From positions 186,001-250,000 of the forward strand of contig NZ_CP050298.1 in assembly GCF_014189455.1 (NCBI RefSeq): a stretch of 64,000 bases of DNA, read 5' to 3'. The DNA comes from Mesorhizobium huakuii. GTDB lineage: Bacteria; Pseudomonadota; Alphaproteobacteria; Rhizobiales; Rhizobiaceae. This document shows, piece after piece, positions 46,851-55,284 of the stretch. A model generated the notes under the pieces. That model was not told the origin of the DNA, did no database searches, and was given only the letters and a program-made list of their open reading frames with translations. The translations under genes were made by a program, and so were the position numbers. Numbering within the stretch: the stretch's first letter is position 1; every line of letters starts with the position of its first letter.

Positions 46851-47377
46851 TTGTAGTGTTGTCGCCATCCTTCGATGACGATCTGGGCTTCCTTCAGCGT
46901 GTAGAAGATTTCGCCGTCGAGCAGCTCGTCACGGAGCTTTGAGTTGAAGCTCTCGCAATAGCCATTCTCCCAAGGGCTGCCGGGCATGATGTAAGCCGTC
47001 TTGGCACCGACAGCCGCAATCCATTCGCGCAAAGCCTTGGCGATGAACTCTGGGCCGTAGTCGGACCGGATGTGGCCTGGGATGCCGCGCAGGATAAAAA
47101 GGTCGGCCAGAACATCGATCACGTCGACGGCCTTTAGCTTCCGGCTTACCCTGATAGAGATGCATTCCCTTGTGAACTCATCGATCACGTTGAGCATGCG
47201 GAATTTCCTTCCATTGTGGGTGCGATCTTCAACAAAGTCGTAGGACCAGACATGGTTGGGATATTCCGGCCGCAGCCGGATGCACGAACCATCATTCAGC
47301 CAGAGACGGCCACGTTTGGGCTGCTTCTGCGGAACCTTCAGCCCCTCACGCCGCCAGATCCGTTCGACCCGTTTGAC
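46851..47377 (-). pseudogene. IS3 transposase orfB, central catalytic piece
   Basis: Reads VERIWRREGLKVPQKQPKRG, NHVWSYDFVEDRTHNGRKF (first Asp), HIRSDYGPEFIAKALREW (second Asp) and SPWENGYCESFNSKLRDELL (Glu): a complete rve DDE core. It is bounded upstream by IS1634 and downstream by element 2. Confidence 0.9.
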
Positions 47378-49260
47378 CCCACTTAAACACCGCCTGTAAG
47401 AATATGTTATTATATCAGCACGTTAGGCGCGCGCCGGCGCGTGTTACCACTACATTTTGGGGATGATCTCAGGCGAGTTGTTCGTCGAGGTTGTGTGGCA
47501 GAGCGATGCCAGCTGCCTTGAAGACGTTGCCCACTTGGCCCGTAACGTGGGTTCTGGTGGTGACGATGCGACCATCCTTTTCGATGGTGGCTTCCTGGAG
47601 GCGATCGAGATCGCGTAGGAGCGGCTGCCATTCGGGCGTCAGGCCTTTGGCCCGGCAGAGGCGGCGCAGTTCCTTGCTGAGTACGAGCCCCAGGAACGAG
47701 CAGAACACATGCCCGCGGATGGCGGCATCGGATTGGTGGAAGATCGGCCGGGTATTGAAGGTTGCCTTGGCGGCGCGGAACAGGCTCTCGACCTCGAGCA
47801 AATCGCGATACCGCAGCACGGCCTGGAGCGGGGTCACCTTCGCGTTGGTCCGCACCACGGTGATGCCGTCGTACCGGGCTTCCTCGGCAAGCTTGCCGAC
47901 ATCGATCTTGAAGTTCTTGCCGCTGGCCTTGAGGTAACGCCGGTAGGCCGAGTTGCCGACCAGTGCCTTGTCGCCCTTCTTGAGCTGTGCCTCGAGGCCG
48001 GCGATGATCGCCTGGCGGTCGGCCTTGTCCTTCTCGGCCTCGGCGTCATTGCGGCTGACAATATAGCGGTCTTTACCGACCTTGACCTCTTTGACCCACA
48101 ACTGAGTTTCACCGCGCTGGCGCTCGAGAACGAGCGGAACCATCGGTGCCGCGTCATTGAGCACGACGTTGTGGATCACGCTGCTCGAGCGTTCGCGGGC
48201 CCCCAGAATGTATTCCATGCCCAGCTTTTCGAGCGCGGCGATGGTATCGGCGCTGATCATGCCGCGATCGGCGACAACGCAGGCGCGTGTGACGCCGAAG
48301 CGCGTTCGCAGCCGATCGACCACCGGCAACAGGACGGTCACGTCAGCGGTGTTGCCGGGCACCATCTCGGTGCAGATCGGCCGGCCCTCGGCATCAACGA
48401 CCAGCGCCAGGATCATTTGCGCCAGATCGGGGCGGAAGTCCTTGGAATGCCCGCGCTTGCCCAGCGTCTCGCCGCCCGCGCCATGGAAGGACAACGAGGT
48501 GGTGTCCATGAACACAAGGCTGAGGTCGGTGAACAGGTCCTGCCGGCGCGCGAAGAGCTTTTCCTCGATCGCGTCTTTCACGCAGCGCGCCACCAGCGCG
48601 CCTTGCGCCTTTTCGCCGAGTTCCTCGCCCAGCCACGCCATTGCCCGGTAAAAGTGATGGAGCGCCAGACCCTCGGCGCCCTCGATACCATAATCGGCCA
48701 TCCAGTTCGCGCAGTCGCGGTCCGAGCCCGAGACGAACAGCCGATGCAGCGTGCCAACGAACACCGCCCGTTCCACCGCAAAGCCGAACTGGCGCCCTTC
48801 CAGCACCTCTTCCAGCACCTCGCCGATCCCGAGCCGCTCCCACAGCCGCCCGAACAACAGCGGACCGCCGATGCGGCGAGAGGCAATTCGCCCCGCGTCA
48901 ATGTCGGACAGGATGAGGCTGCGTTCGCCATGGCGCGCAATCGAGGCCGCCAATCTGTCAAGTTCGCCGCTGGCAACCAGCGCATCCTTGCGGCCCAGCG
49001 CCTTTATCGTGCGCTGGCGAACGGTTTTGCCGTCGCGGACACTTTCCACGAGGTAAAGATAGCGGTGGCCGCGCGCGACTCTCTCAACGACAAACATGCC
49101 AGCGTTGTTAGCGAATAAATGCCATAAAATCCATACAACATACGGCGAGCAGATCAACTGTTGTTACCACACATTTTCGCGCCGAAAACTCAAGGCGAGT
49201 GAATTCAATAGCTTAACGGACAGCGTTCGCCATCCGTTCACCTCCAACTGTTCAAGTCGG
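47378..49260 (-). mobile_element. IS1634-family insertion sequence
   Basis: The element is 1883 bp with ends CCCACTTAAACA and, from the other side, CCGACTTGAACA. It is flanked by the direct repeat GTTTGAC (47371-47377, 49261-49267), its target duplication in the IS3 orfB. Removing it and one repeat restores WVNVKRVERIW. An end fragment of a second copy is at 58951-59088. Confidence 0.9.
47469..49097 (-). CDS. IS1634-family (IS4 superfamily) transposase
   Basis: 542 residues from the ATG at 49097 (FVVERVARGHRYLYLVESVR). Motifs: DLSLVFMDTTSLSFHGAGGE (first Asp), ACVVADRGMISADTIAALE (second Asp) and RDLLEVESLFRAAKATFNTR (Glu in the YREK-like region). It is full length and intact, so this copy is likely active. 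Confidence 0.92.
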   Translation of the reverse strand: MFVVERVARGHRYLYLVESVRDGKTVRQRTIKALGRKDALVASGELDRLAASIARHGERSLILSDIDAGRIASRRIGGPLLFGRLWERLGIGEVLEEVLEGRQFGFAVERAVFVGTLHRLFVSGSDRDCANWMADYGIEGAEGLALHHFYRAMAWLGEELGEKAQGALVARCVKDAIEEKLFARRQDLFTDLSLVFMDTTSLSFHGAGGETLGKRGHSKDFRPDLAQMILALVVDAEGRPICTEMVPGNTADVTVLLPVVDRLRTRFGVTRACVVADRGMISADTIAALEKLGMEYILGARERSSSVIHNVVLNDAAPMVPLVLERQRGETQLWVKEVKVGKDRYIVSRNDAEAEKDKADRQAIIAGLEAQLKKGDKALVGNSAYRRYLKASGKNFKIDVGKLAEEARYDGITVVRTNAKVTPLQAVLRYRDLLEVESLFRAAKATFNTRPIFHQSDAAIRGHVFCSFLGLVLSKELRRLCRAKGLTPEWQPLLRDLDRLQEATIEKDGRIVTTRTHVTGQVGNVFKAAGIALPHNLDEQLA

Positions 49261-49501
49261 GTTTGACGTTCACCCAGTCCGCACGATGCAGCATCGCCGT
49301 GATGCGACGATAGCCGTAGCGGCCGTATTGGAGGGCAAGCGCGATGATGTCGGCGGTCAAGGCCACTTCATCATCAGGTGTCGTCGGAACCTTGCGCTGC
49401 GTGGAGCGGTGCTGACCGAGAACCCGGCACGCCCGTCGTTCGGGAACGCCAAGTTCAGCAACAACACGATCCACGCAAGCACGGCGACGCGCGGGGCTTA
49501 G
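49261..49501 (-). pseudogene. IS3 transposase orfB, N-terminal piece
   Basis: Reads VVAELGVPERRACRVLGQHR, STQRKVP, LTADIIALALQYGRYGYRRI and LHRADWVNV, the HTH_21 region of IS3 orfB. It is then interrupted by IS1634. It normally joins orfA by -1 frameshifting. Confidence 0.85.
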
Positions 49502-49776
49502 AAGTTTCCCCGCGCAGCTTCCGCCAGGATCATCTTGTCCAGCGTCAGGTCGGAGACGGCCCGCCGAAGCCGCGAGTTCTCCGTCTTAAGTTCCTTCAGA
49601 CGCTTAACCTGGTCGCCCTTCAGACCGCCGTATTCGGACCGCCAACGGTAATATGTTACTTCCGTCACGCCTATCGATCGGATCGCTTCGGCCATCGATT
49701 TGCCCTGCGAACTCAGCACGTCAACCTGCCGAAGCTTCGTGACGATCTCTTCTGCAGCGTGTCTCTTTCTCGGCAT
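49498..49776 (-). CDS. IS3 transposase orfA
   Basis: A 92-residue helix-turn-helix protein (PRKRHAAEEIVTKLRQVDVL, MAEAIRSIGVTEVTYYRWRS) with the C-terminal leucine-zipper-like helix (LKELKTENSRLRRAVSDLTL). The ATG at 49776 has GGAGG 9 bp upstream. It is intact, but its orfB partner is broken. Confidence 0.88.
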   Translation of the reverse strand: MPRKRHAAEEIVTKLRQVDVLSSQGKSMAEAIRSIGVTEVTYYRWRSEYGGLKGDQVKRLKELKTENSRLRRAVSDLTLDKMILAEAARGNF

Positions 49777-49841
49777 TCTTAAGTCCTCCATCGGCTCGAA
49801 AGCCATACATCAGGGAGGACCACTTTTCAGGGGGCAGACCA

Positions 49842-51995
49842 ATGGCAGGGGCTAAAGATCATCAAAGCGGTCATCTGCTCAATAGTCTATTTGGGGAAGG
49901 TCTCGGGACGAAGTCGGTTTCGCGATTGATCGACGAAAATCTCCCGCCGCTCCCCAAAGGTGCCAAGAATGGGGAACCTCTCAAGACAGCGCAGATAGAT
50001 GCGCTGTCAGTTGCGGAGCGAAAAGCTTATGAAGTGCAGATCGACCTGGCCAGCCAAAAGGAGGCCCGGGACCGGGAGCGTATCCGTGAGCTCGAAGCCA
50101 ATATTCATGCGCTCACCATCGAAAGATCGAGAGGCGACATTTCGTTACGAGTGAACCAGATCGAGAAGGAGCTGGAATCTTATAAGCAAGCGAAAAAGAA
50201 TGTTGATGTTCTCAACCTCGACCTCCTGGCCCAGGTCAAAACTATAAATAATAAGCTCGAGACGCTGCGTAGTAGCCCGATCTTCAGTTTGGGTGAAGAT
50301 ATCTTGGCAATCAAGGGAGACTGGAAACGCGCGTTTTCGCTACCAGCCAAATACCGTGCCGCTCAAGAACAGGCGATGAAGGACAAGGCCGCTTTGCCGG
50401 TCGAGCTGGGCCTCGATCTGGCAACGGCCGAAGCCCTACAGCATGCCGAACGCGCTCTGGCCATCGCCGGGCATGATGGCTGGCATTCTGCCGAGCAATG
50501 GGTTCGCGATCAGAGGCTGCCCGCGGGCGTCTTATCGCGGGTGCTTTTGGAACTATCGCGGCGCGCGCGCTTTAGCGATATTCCCGTCGCCGTCTCGTTG
50601 GCCAAGGCCGCCCTGGCAGCCGATCCGCAACAGTGGAGAGTTAAGCATCTCGCATTCGTTCTCGCGGATGTTGGGGTGGTCAAAGAGGCTTTGGAGGTGA
50701 TGCGATCGGCGATCGCCGCCGGTGTCAACTTCAACCCGAGCGAACTCAAACGCTTCGACGAATTATCCGCGCTTGCCAGGCTCGAAGTGACTGGGCTTTC
50801 CTTGCCGAACCGTAGCGCCAGCCAAAACGGCAGTCCCAACTCGGTCATCTTCTACTGGCCGAACTCTTTCCCTGGCCACTGGTCCGCTTCCAGCTTGCGC
50901 GGCCTCTCATTAGCTAGTGCCTTCCAGAAGGCCGGCAACGAAGTCAAGATAGTGACCGTCCCTGGCTACCCCGCAATCGACAAATCCGGCCGCGTCGAAC
51001 TTACCAAGGATGAAGTTGCGGGCATTGCCCACTTCCGACTGCCGGCTATCGAAGTCGACGGTAGCATACTCGACACCTACTCCTGGGATGCCAGCGAACT
51101 GCTCGCGGAGAGGATCGCTGCCGCGAATGCCGGGGCTGTTGTCGCACCAAGCTCGATTGAACTTGCCTATCCGGCGGCGATAGCGGCGCGCCTTAACGGA
51201 TCTCGCTTCATTTTCGATTGTACGACTATGACTCGAGCGAAGAGCAATCCGGCTAGCGAGCGCGAGGAAATCCTTATTGCGCTGGAAAACGCTCTCTTGG
51301 CCGAGGCCGATACGGTCCTGGTGCGTGACGACTTCTTCACTGACCGCTTAGCCGAAGCTGGCGTGTCGGCACATAAGGTTCTATCCATCGGAGAATCGGT
51401 TTTCCAATTCAACGCGGACAAGAATTCCTCCGACTGGTCCTCATCGCCGATTCTCAAAGGCGGCTTCGTCATCGGATATATCGGCGACGCTTACGACGAA
51501 GTGGATCTCGAATCTTTCCCGGCGATCCTGGATAAACTGGTCAAGCGCGGGCTTCCAGTTAGGCTGCTCATTTTTGGCGTCGGCACGCGCTTCCACCGGA
51601 TTCGCGATAAACTGGAAGCCCTAGGCCACGGAGACCGATGCCTATTTCCTGGACGCCCGCGCAACGGACATATCGCAGCCGCCTTTGCCGCGATTGATCT
51701 GGTCGTCATCCCAGCGATGCCAGTGACCCAGCGCTGTGGGCGATCACGCTTCGAGATCGCAGAAGCCCTTGCGTATGGGCGCCCTGTACTCGCGGCAGGG
51801 CCGATCGCAAGCGCCGTGAAACCCAGCCTGAAAACCATCGAGGCTTTAGGAGAGGAGATGGTCGCGGCAATGGTTGACGCAGTCTCGACCTTCATCCTTC
51901 AGCCGGGCAGCCTGGAACAACTTTCGCAAGCAGCAACCAACGCAGCCCACGACATGACCGTCGCAGCCGCCGCCGAACGCCTAGTGCAGGCATAG
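49842..51995 (+). CDS. Large GT4-type glycosyltransferase with coiled-coil N-terminus
   Basis: The 717-residue product has a charged coiled coil at about 55-145 (RERIRELEANIHALTIERSR, LRVNQIEKELESYKQAKKN), a helical repeat region at about 180-300 and a GT-B fold from about 330 (FYWPNSFPGHWSASSLRGLS, FIFDCTTMTRAKS, DTVLVRDDFFTDRLAEAG, FVIGYIGDAYDEVDLESFP, ALAYGRPVLAAGPIASA). The sugar and linkage cannot be read. The ATG is the first base after the IS3 end, so the native ribosome site and perhaps the native N-terminus were lost. TGGTCTGCCCCCTGAAAAG of the IS now lies upstream. Confidence 0.8.
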   Translation: MAGAKDHQSGHLLNSLFGEGLGTKSVSRLIDENLPPLPKGAKNGEPLKTAQIDALSVAERKAYEVQIDLASQKEARDRERIRELEANIHALTIERSRGDISLRVNQIEKELESYKQAKKNVDVLNLDLLAQVKTINNKLETLRSSPIFSLGEDILAIKGDWKRAFSLPAKYRAAQEQAMKDKAALPVELGLDLATAEALQHAERALAIAGHDGWHSAEQWVRDQRLPAGVLSRVLLELSRRARFSDIPVAVSLAKAALAADPQQWRVKHLAFVLADVGVVKEALEVMRSAIAAGVNFNPSELKRFDELSALARLEVTGLSLPNRSASQNGSPNSVIFYWPNSFPGHWSASSLRGLSLASAFQKAGNEVKIVTVPGYPAIDKSGRVELTKDEVAGIAHFRLPAIEVDGSILDTYSWDASELLAERIAAANAGAVVAPSSIELAYPAAIAARLNGSRFIFDCTTMTRAKSNPASEREEILIALENALLAEADTVLVRDDFFTDRLAEAGVSAHKVLSIGESVFQFNADKNSSDWSSSPILKGGFVIGYIGDAYDEVDLESFPAILDKLVKRGLPVRLLIFGVGTRFHRIRDKLEALGHGDRCLFPGRPRNGHIAAAFAAIDLVVIPAMPVTQRCGRSRFEIAEALAYGRPVLAAGPIASAVKPSLKTIEALGEEMVAAMVDAVSTFILQPGSLEQLSQAATNAAHDMTVAAAAERLVQA

Positions 51996-52216
51996 AATAA
52001 CTAAGTAAAGATGCGACGTATTGTAAGTACGCCGTATAGGCAACCGCCAAAGTCGTTCCCCCATTGTTTGCGCGATACTGGCGCGATGGCTCTAATAGAG
52101 ATAAGGCGTTCGCCACGCGCTTTTAGCCGGATCTTCTATTACATTAGGTATTTTTGATCGGCTCTTTGAACCACAAAAATTTGTTATTGATCGTCATACG
52201 AACTGGATCGGCTAAC

Positions 52217-54289
52217 ATGTTATTCACCGCCAAGAAGTGGTTGCGGGGTCCAAATCGGATCGACAAGGTACAATCAATTGAGCGACATGATGTCGATCCC
52301 GTCACAGTTGCAGTTCTTCAGGGGCTACAAGAAAGCAAGATCGCAGCACGTGCTGACACGAAAGCGGTTGGCAGGGCGCAAAAGCGAGTTAGTTCATTGC
52401 GAGAAATGGCAGAATTGCCTGACACTCTCTCTTATCTTCTAGGAGAAATCGCGCGGTTCCCCAACGAAGAGAGGCTTCAACAGATGGCCGCGCAGGCACT
52501 CGAAAGGTTCCAAGACCCGCGTGCATTAGCCGTTTGGCGCGGCATCGACTCTCGATTTCTAAATTCGCGCCATGCATATGTACGCCTCTTGCGCTGGACC
52601 ATACGGTTAGGCGGGACAGATGCCGGGCGAAATATCCACGCTGAGCGATACCCTGAAGAGCCCAAGCACTCTGAAGGCATGTTCGTATTTGCGCGTGCGC
52701 TAATAGAACTAAAAGACTTTGAAGAGGCAGAGCTAGCTCTATCGAAAATAACCCAAATGGCGGATGTTTCCGAGGCCATACTTCTTGACGTGGTGAAGCT
52801 ATACTTATCCATAAACCAACCGCTTAGAGCGCGAGAAATCGTTAATGCGAGCCAGGATCGATTTGGCCTTACCGTAAAACATATAAGCGTCGCTTCACAG
52901 GTCGACGCGAATATATCTGCGCTAGAAAAGGCTGTCGAAAGCAGTAGCGGCGCAGACATTGATCCACAAGACTTTCTTATCGAACACGTCTTCAATGAAG
53001 CCAAGCGCCTCCGACCGAGCAGCCCAACGGACAATAAAGGATTTTTGGGGCACCTAATTCTTGTCAATGGCGGCCTTGGCTCCGGTGGCGCCGAGCGCCA
53101 GTTAACCAATACCGCTCTCGCAATCAAATCGGCTATGGAAGCGGGGCGCTCAATTGACGGGAATGACGTGATTGGCCCGGTTCAAATTCTATGTCGATCG
53201 CTCAATTCCCGCTCGGGGTCCGATTTCTTTGCTCCGCTGATGTCGGACGCGGGATTCAATGTTCACCAGTATGTGGAATTCGACAAGTTTGCCGGGCGAC
53301 CAGGATGGTCATGCCTACGGGAGGTAATCCATTGTCTCCCCTACCTTCCATTTCCGATGCGTGAGGGCCTGGTTCAGGCGGCCGACGTTCTGCGTCAGGC
53401 ATCGCCGGATGTCATACACATCTGGCAGGACGGGTCTGTATTGGCCTTGGGACTAGCCGCGCTATTCGCCAACGTACCGCGTATAGTGCTGGGTGTACGA
53501 ACTTTGCCGCCGGTCGACCGAGCCGAACGAAATAAACCTGAATATAAAATCGTGTATCGGTTACTATTGTCCGCTCCGGGTGTGGTGATCGTCTCTAACT
53601 CCCTCGCAGCGGCTAAGCGTTACGAGGAGTGGCTCGATCTACCGCGCGGAACCGTCCGGATCATTCCGAACGGTTTGGAGCCGTTGTCTTTGGCCGCCGA
53701 CGAGGCAACTTTGGCAATGGCGCGAGCCTTCAGTAAAAATAACCCCCGCGACTGCTTTACTGTTGGCTCAGCAATGCGATTTGACAACAACAAGAGGCCA
53801 TTGGAGTGGATTGATATCGCGGCAACCTTCGCCTCATCTCGTCCCGACGTGCGGTTCATAATGGTCGGCGACGGACCGCTTCGTAGCGCAGCGATGAACC
53901 ATGCTCGAAAGCTAGGCATTGAAGATCGGGTTCTTTTCACCGGACGATCGCAACATGTAGGCTTTTGGCTTTCGCAAATGGATGTTTTCTTGCTGCTGTC
54001 TCGGCATGAGGGTTTGCCCAATGTCCTCATTGAGGCTCAATACTCTGGGTTGCCTGTGGTAGCCACGCCCGCTGGAGGTTCCGGGGCAACTTTTGAAAAC
54101 GGAAGAACGGGAACACTGCTACCCAGCATAGATAAGGTAGACCCGGAGCAGATTGCTAAGGTGTTGACTTCTTGGTGTCGTCCTCGTCCTGAGCAGAAGC
54201 TTTTGGCGGAGCAAATTCGGGACTATGCTACCGAACGTTTTTCAATTGACAACATGCTTGCGCTAACTCTCGAGGCCTACCTTAACTGA
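52217..54289 (+). CDS. GT4-type glycosyltransferase with helical N-terminal half
   Basis: The ATG at 52217 was chosen over an in-frame TTG at 52154; neither has a strong ribosome site. 690 residues. Residues about 60-270 are TPR-like helices (MAAQALERFQDPRALAVWRG, FARALIELKDFEEAELALSK). The GT-B domain follows: VNGGLGSGGAERQLTNTAL near 284, HIWQDGSVLALGLAALFANV, VSNSLAAAKRYEEWL, IPNGLEP, RFIMVGDGPLRSA, VLFTGRSQHVGFWLSQMDVF and HEGLPNVLIEAQYSGLPVVA near 597 (nucleotide-sugar E-x7-E region). It is a clear paralogue of 55285-57285. Confidence 0.87.
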   Translation: MLFTAKKWLRGPNRIDKVQSIERHDVDPVTVAVLQGLQESKIAARADTKAVGRAQKRVSSLREMAELPDTLSYLLGEIARFPNEERLQQMAAQALERFQDPRALAVWRGIDSRFLNSRHAYVRLLRWTIRLGGTDAGRNIHAERYPEEPKHSEGMFVFARALIELKDFEEAELALSKITQMADVSEAILLDVVKLYLSINQPLRAREIVNASQDRFGLTVKHISVASQVDANISALEKAVESSSGADIDPQDFLIEHVFNEAKRLRPSSPTDNKGFLGHLILVNGGLGSGGAERQLTNTALAIKSAMEAGRSIDGNDVIGPVQILCRSLNSRSGSDFFAPLMSDAGFNVHQYVEFDKFAGRPGWSCLREVIHCLPYLPFPMREGLVQAADVLRQASPDVIHIWQDGSVLALGLAALFANVPRIVLGVRTLPPVDRAERNKPEYKIVYRLLLSAPGVVIVSNSLAAAKRYEEWLDLPRGTVRIIPNGLEPLSLAADEATLAMARAFSKNNPRDCFTVGSAMRFDNNKRPLEWIDIAATFASSRPDVRFIMVGDGPLRSAAMNHARKLGIEDRVLFTGRSQHVGFWLSQMDVFLLLSRHEGLPNVLIEAQYSGLPVVATPAGGSGATFENGRTGTLLPSIDKVDPEQIAKVLTSWCRPRPEQKLLAEQIRDYATERFSIDNMLALTLEAYLN

Positions 54290-54399
54290 CTAGGAACCGG
54301 CCATAACAGAGGCGGAAGTCCAACTCGGCAAGCTGTTTAGACGAAAGCGGCCATGTCTCCAAAACTCAAGAGAGTGTTACCGTTGATGTTAATCGGTTC

Positions 54400-55190
54400 G
54401 GAGTCACGCTCGGGTGATTTTGTGATTCGTGAGCGCGTTGGCGTGGCGGTTGGCACCGGCTGGACATGTCGGGAAACGGGAGCAGTGTTCAGGCGAGCGT
54501 CGCGATGTTGTGAGGTGGTCGCAACGCCAGCGCTCGAGCGGAAGCGCGTCAGCGCTACGCATGGGACGCCAATCCGGACGGGATTTGGAACCACATCGCG
54601 GGTTGCTGGAGCGGGTAGCCTCACAGTCGCGTTGGCGCTTGCCGAGCGCCGCATCCTGGCAGCCCTATATCGGTGTGGCGGGTGCTGAAAGAATTCAGCT
54701 TTAAAAAAACGCTGCTCGCCAGCGAGTAGGACAGGTCGGTGACTGCACGCGCCGGGCGCAACGGAGGAAGTACCGGGCGGGCTTGATCCACGGCGCACGC
54801 TGACCTTCCTGGCCGTGCTGCGCCGCGAACGCATCGACCCGCTCTGCATCATCGACGATCCCATCAATCGCAAGCTTTGGACCTGGGTCGAGCAGTTCCT
54901 AGTGCCGACAATCTCGCCCGGTGACATCGTCGTCACGGACAATCTTGGCAGCCCCAAGGGGCAAGCCACTCGTCGCGCCCATTCGCGCCGCGGTCGCCAT
55001 GCTCTTCTACCTGCCGCTCCATCTACAGCCGAGCCCTCAACCCGATCGAGCAGGTCTTCGCCAAGCTCAAGCACCTGACACGAAAGGCTGCAAAACGGAC
55101 AGTCGAGGCCGCATCGCGACATAATCGGAATGGTCTGCGAAAGCTTTCAAAGCGCCGAATGCGCAAGTGCCTACTTCTAGCGAGTCGCAG
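54400..55190 (+). pseudogene. Decayed IS630-family transposase
   Basis: Pieces in changing frames read SGDF/RERVGVAVGTGWTCRETGA, EFSFKKTLLASE-type residues near 54700, LTFLAVLRRERIDPLCIIDD, EQFLVPTISPGDIVVTDNLG and, further on, DRAGLRQAQAPDTKGCK-type out-of-frame residues. At least three frameshifts are needed to rebuild it. It is older than the IS630 at 35341 and is the only content of the 1-kb gap between two glycosyltransferase genes. Confidence 0.75.
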
Positions 55191-55284
55191 CGCAGGTTTG
55201 TACCATTATTGACCTGTGCCTCGCGAGGCTTGTGATTGTCATTGCTATAACATCAACTCCCGCATACTGTTAAAGGGGCAAGCA

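Larger units (their letters stand above)
44274..49841 (-). mobile_element. IS3-family element carrying IS1634 and a serine-recombinase element
   Basis: The left end (TGGTCTGCCCCCTG, reverse strand) is at 49841 and the probable right end (TGGTGGCCGGCCCCC) near 44274. The transposase is rebuilt from three pieces once the inserts at 47378-49260 and 44446-46850 are removed. The left end directly abuts the ATG of the next glycosyltransferase gene. No target duplication was found. Confidence 0.78.

Noticed and set aside
47709..49118. 469-codon plus-strand frame over the IS1634 transposase
   Set aside because: Shadow of the intact transposase on the other strand.
47439..49185. GTTACCAC(T)ACATTTT present near both ends of IS1634 in the same orientation
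   Set aside because: At first taken as the IS ends, but direct rather than inverted; the true ends are CCCACTTAAACA/CCGACTTGAACA next to the GTTTGAC duplication.
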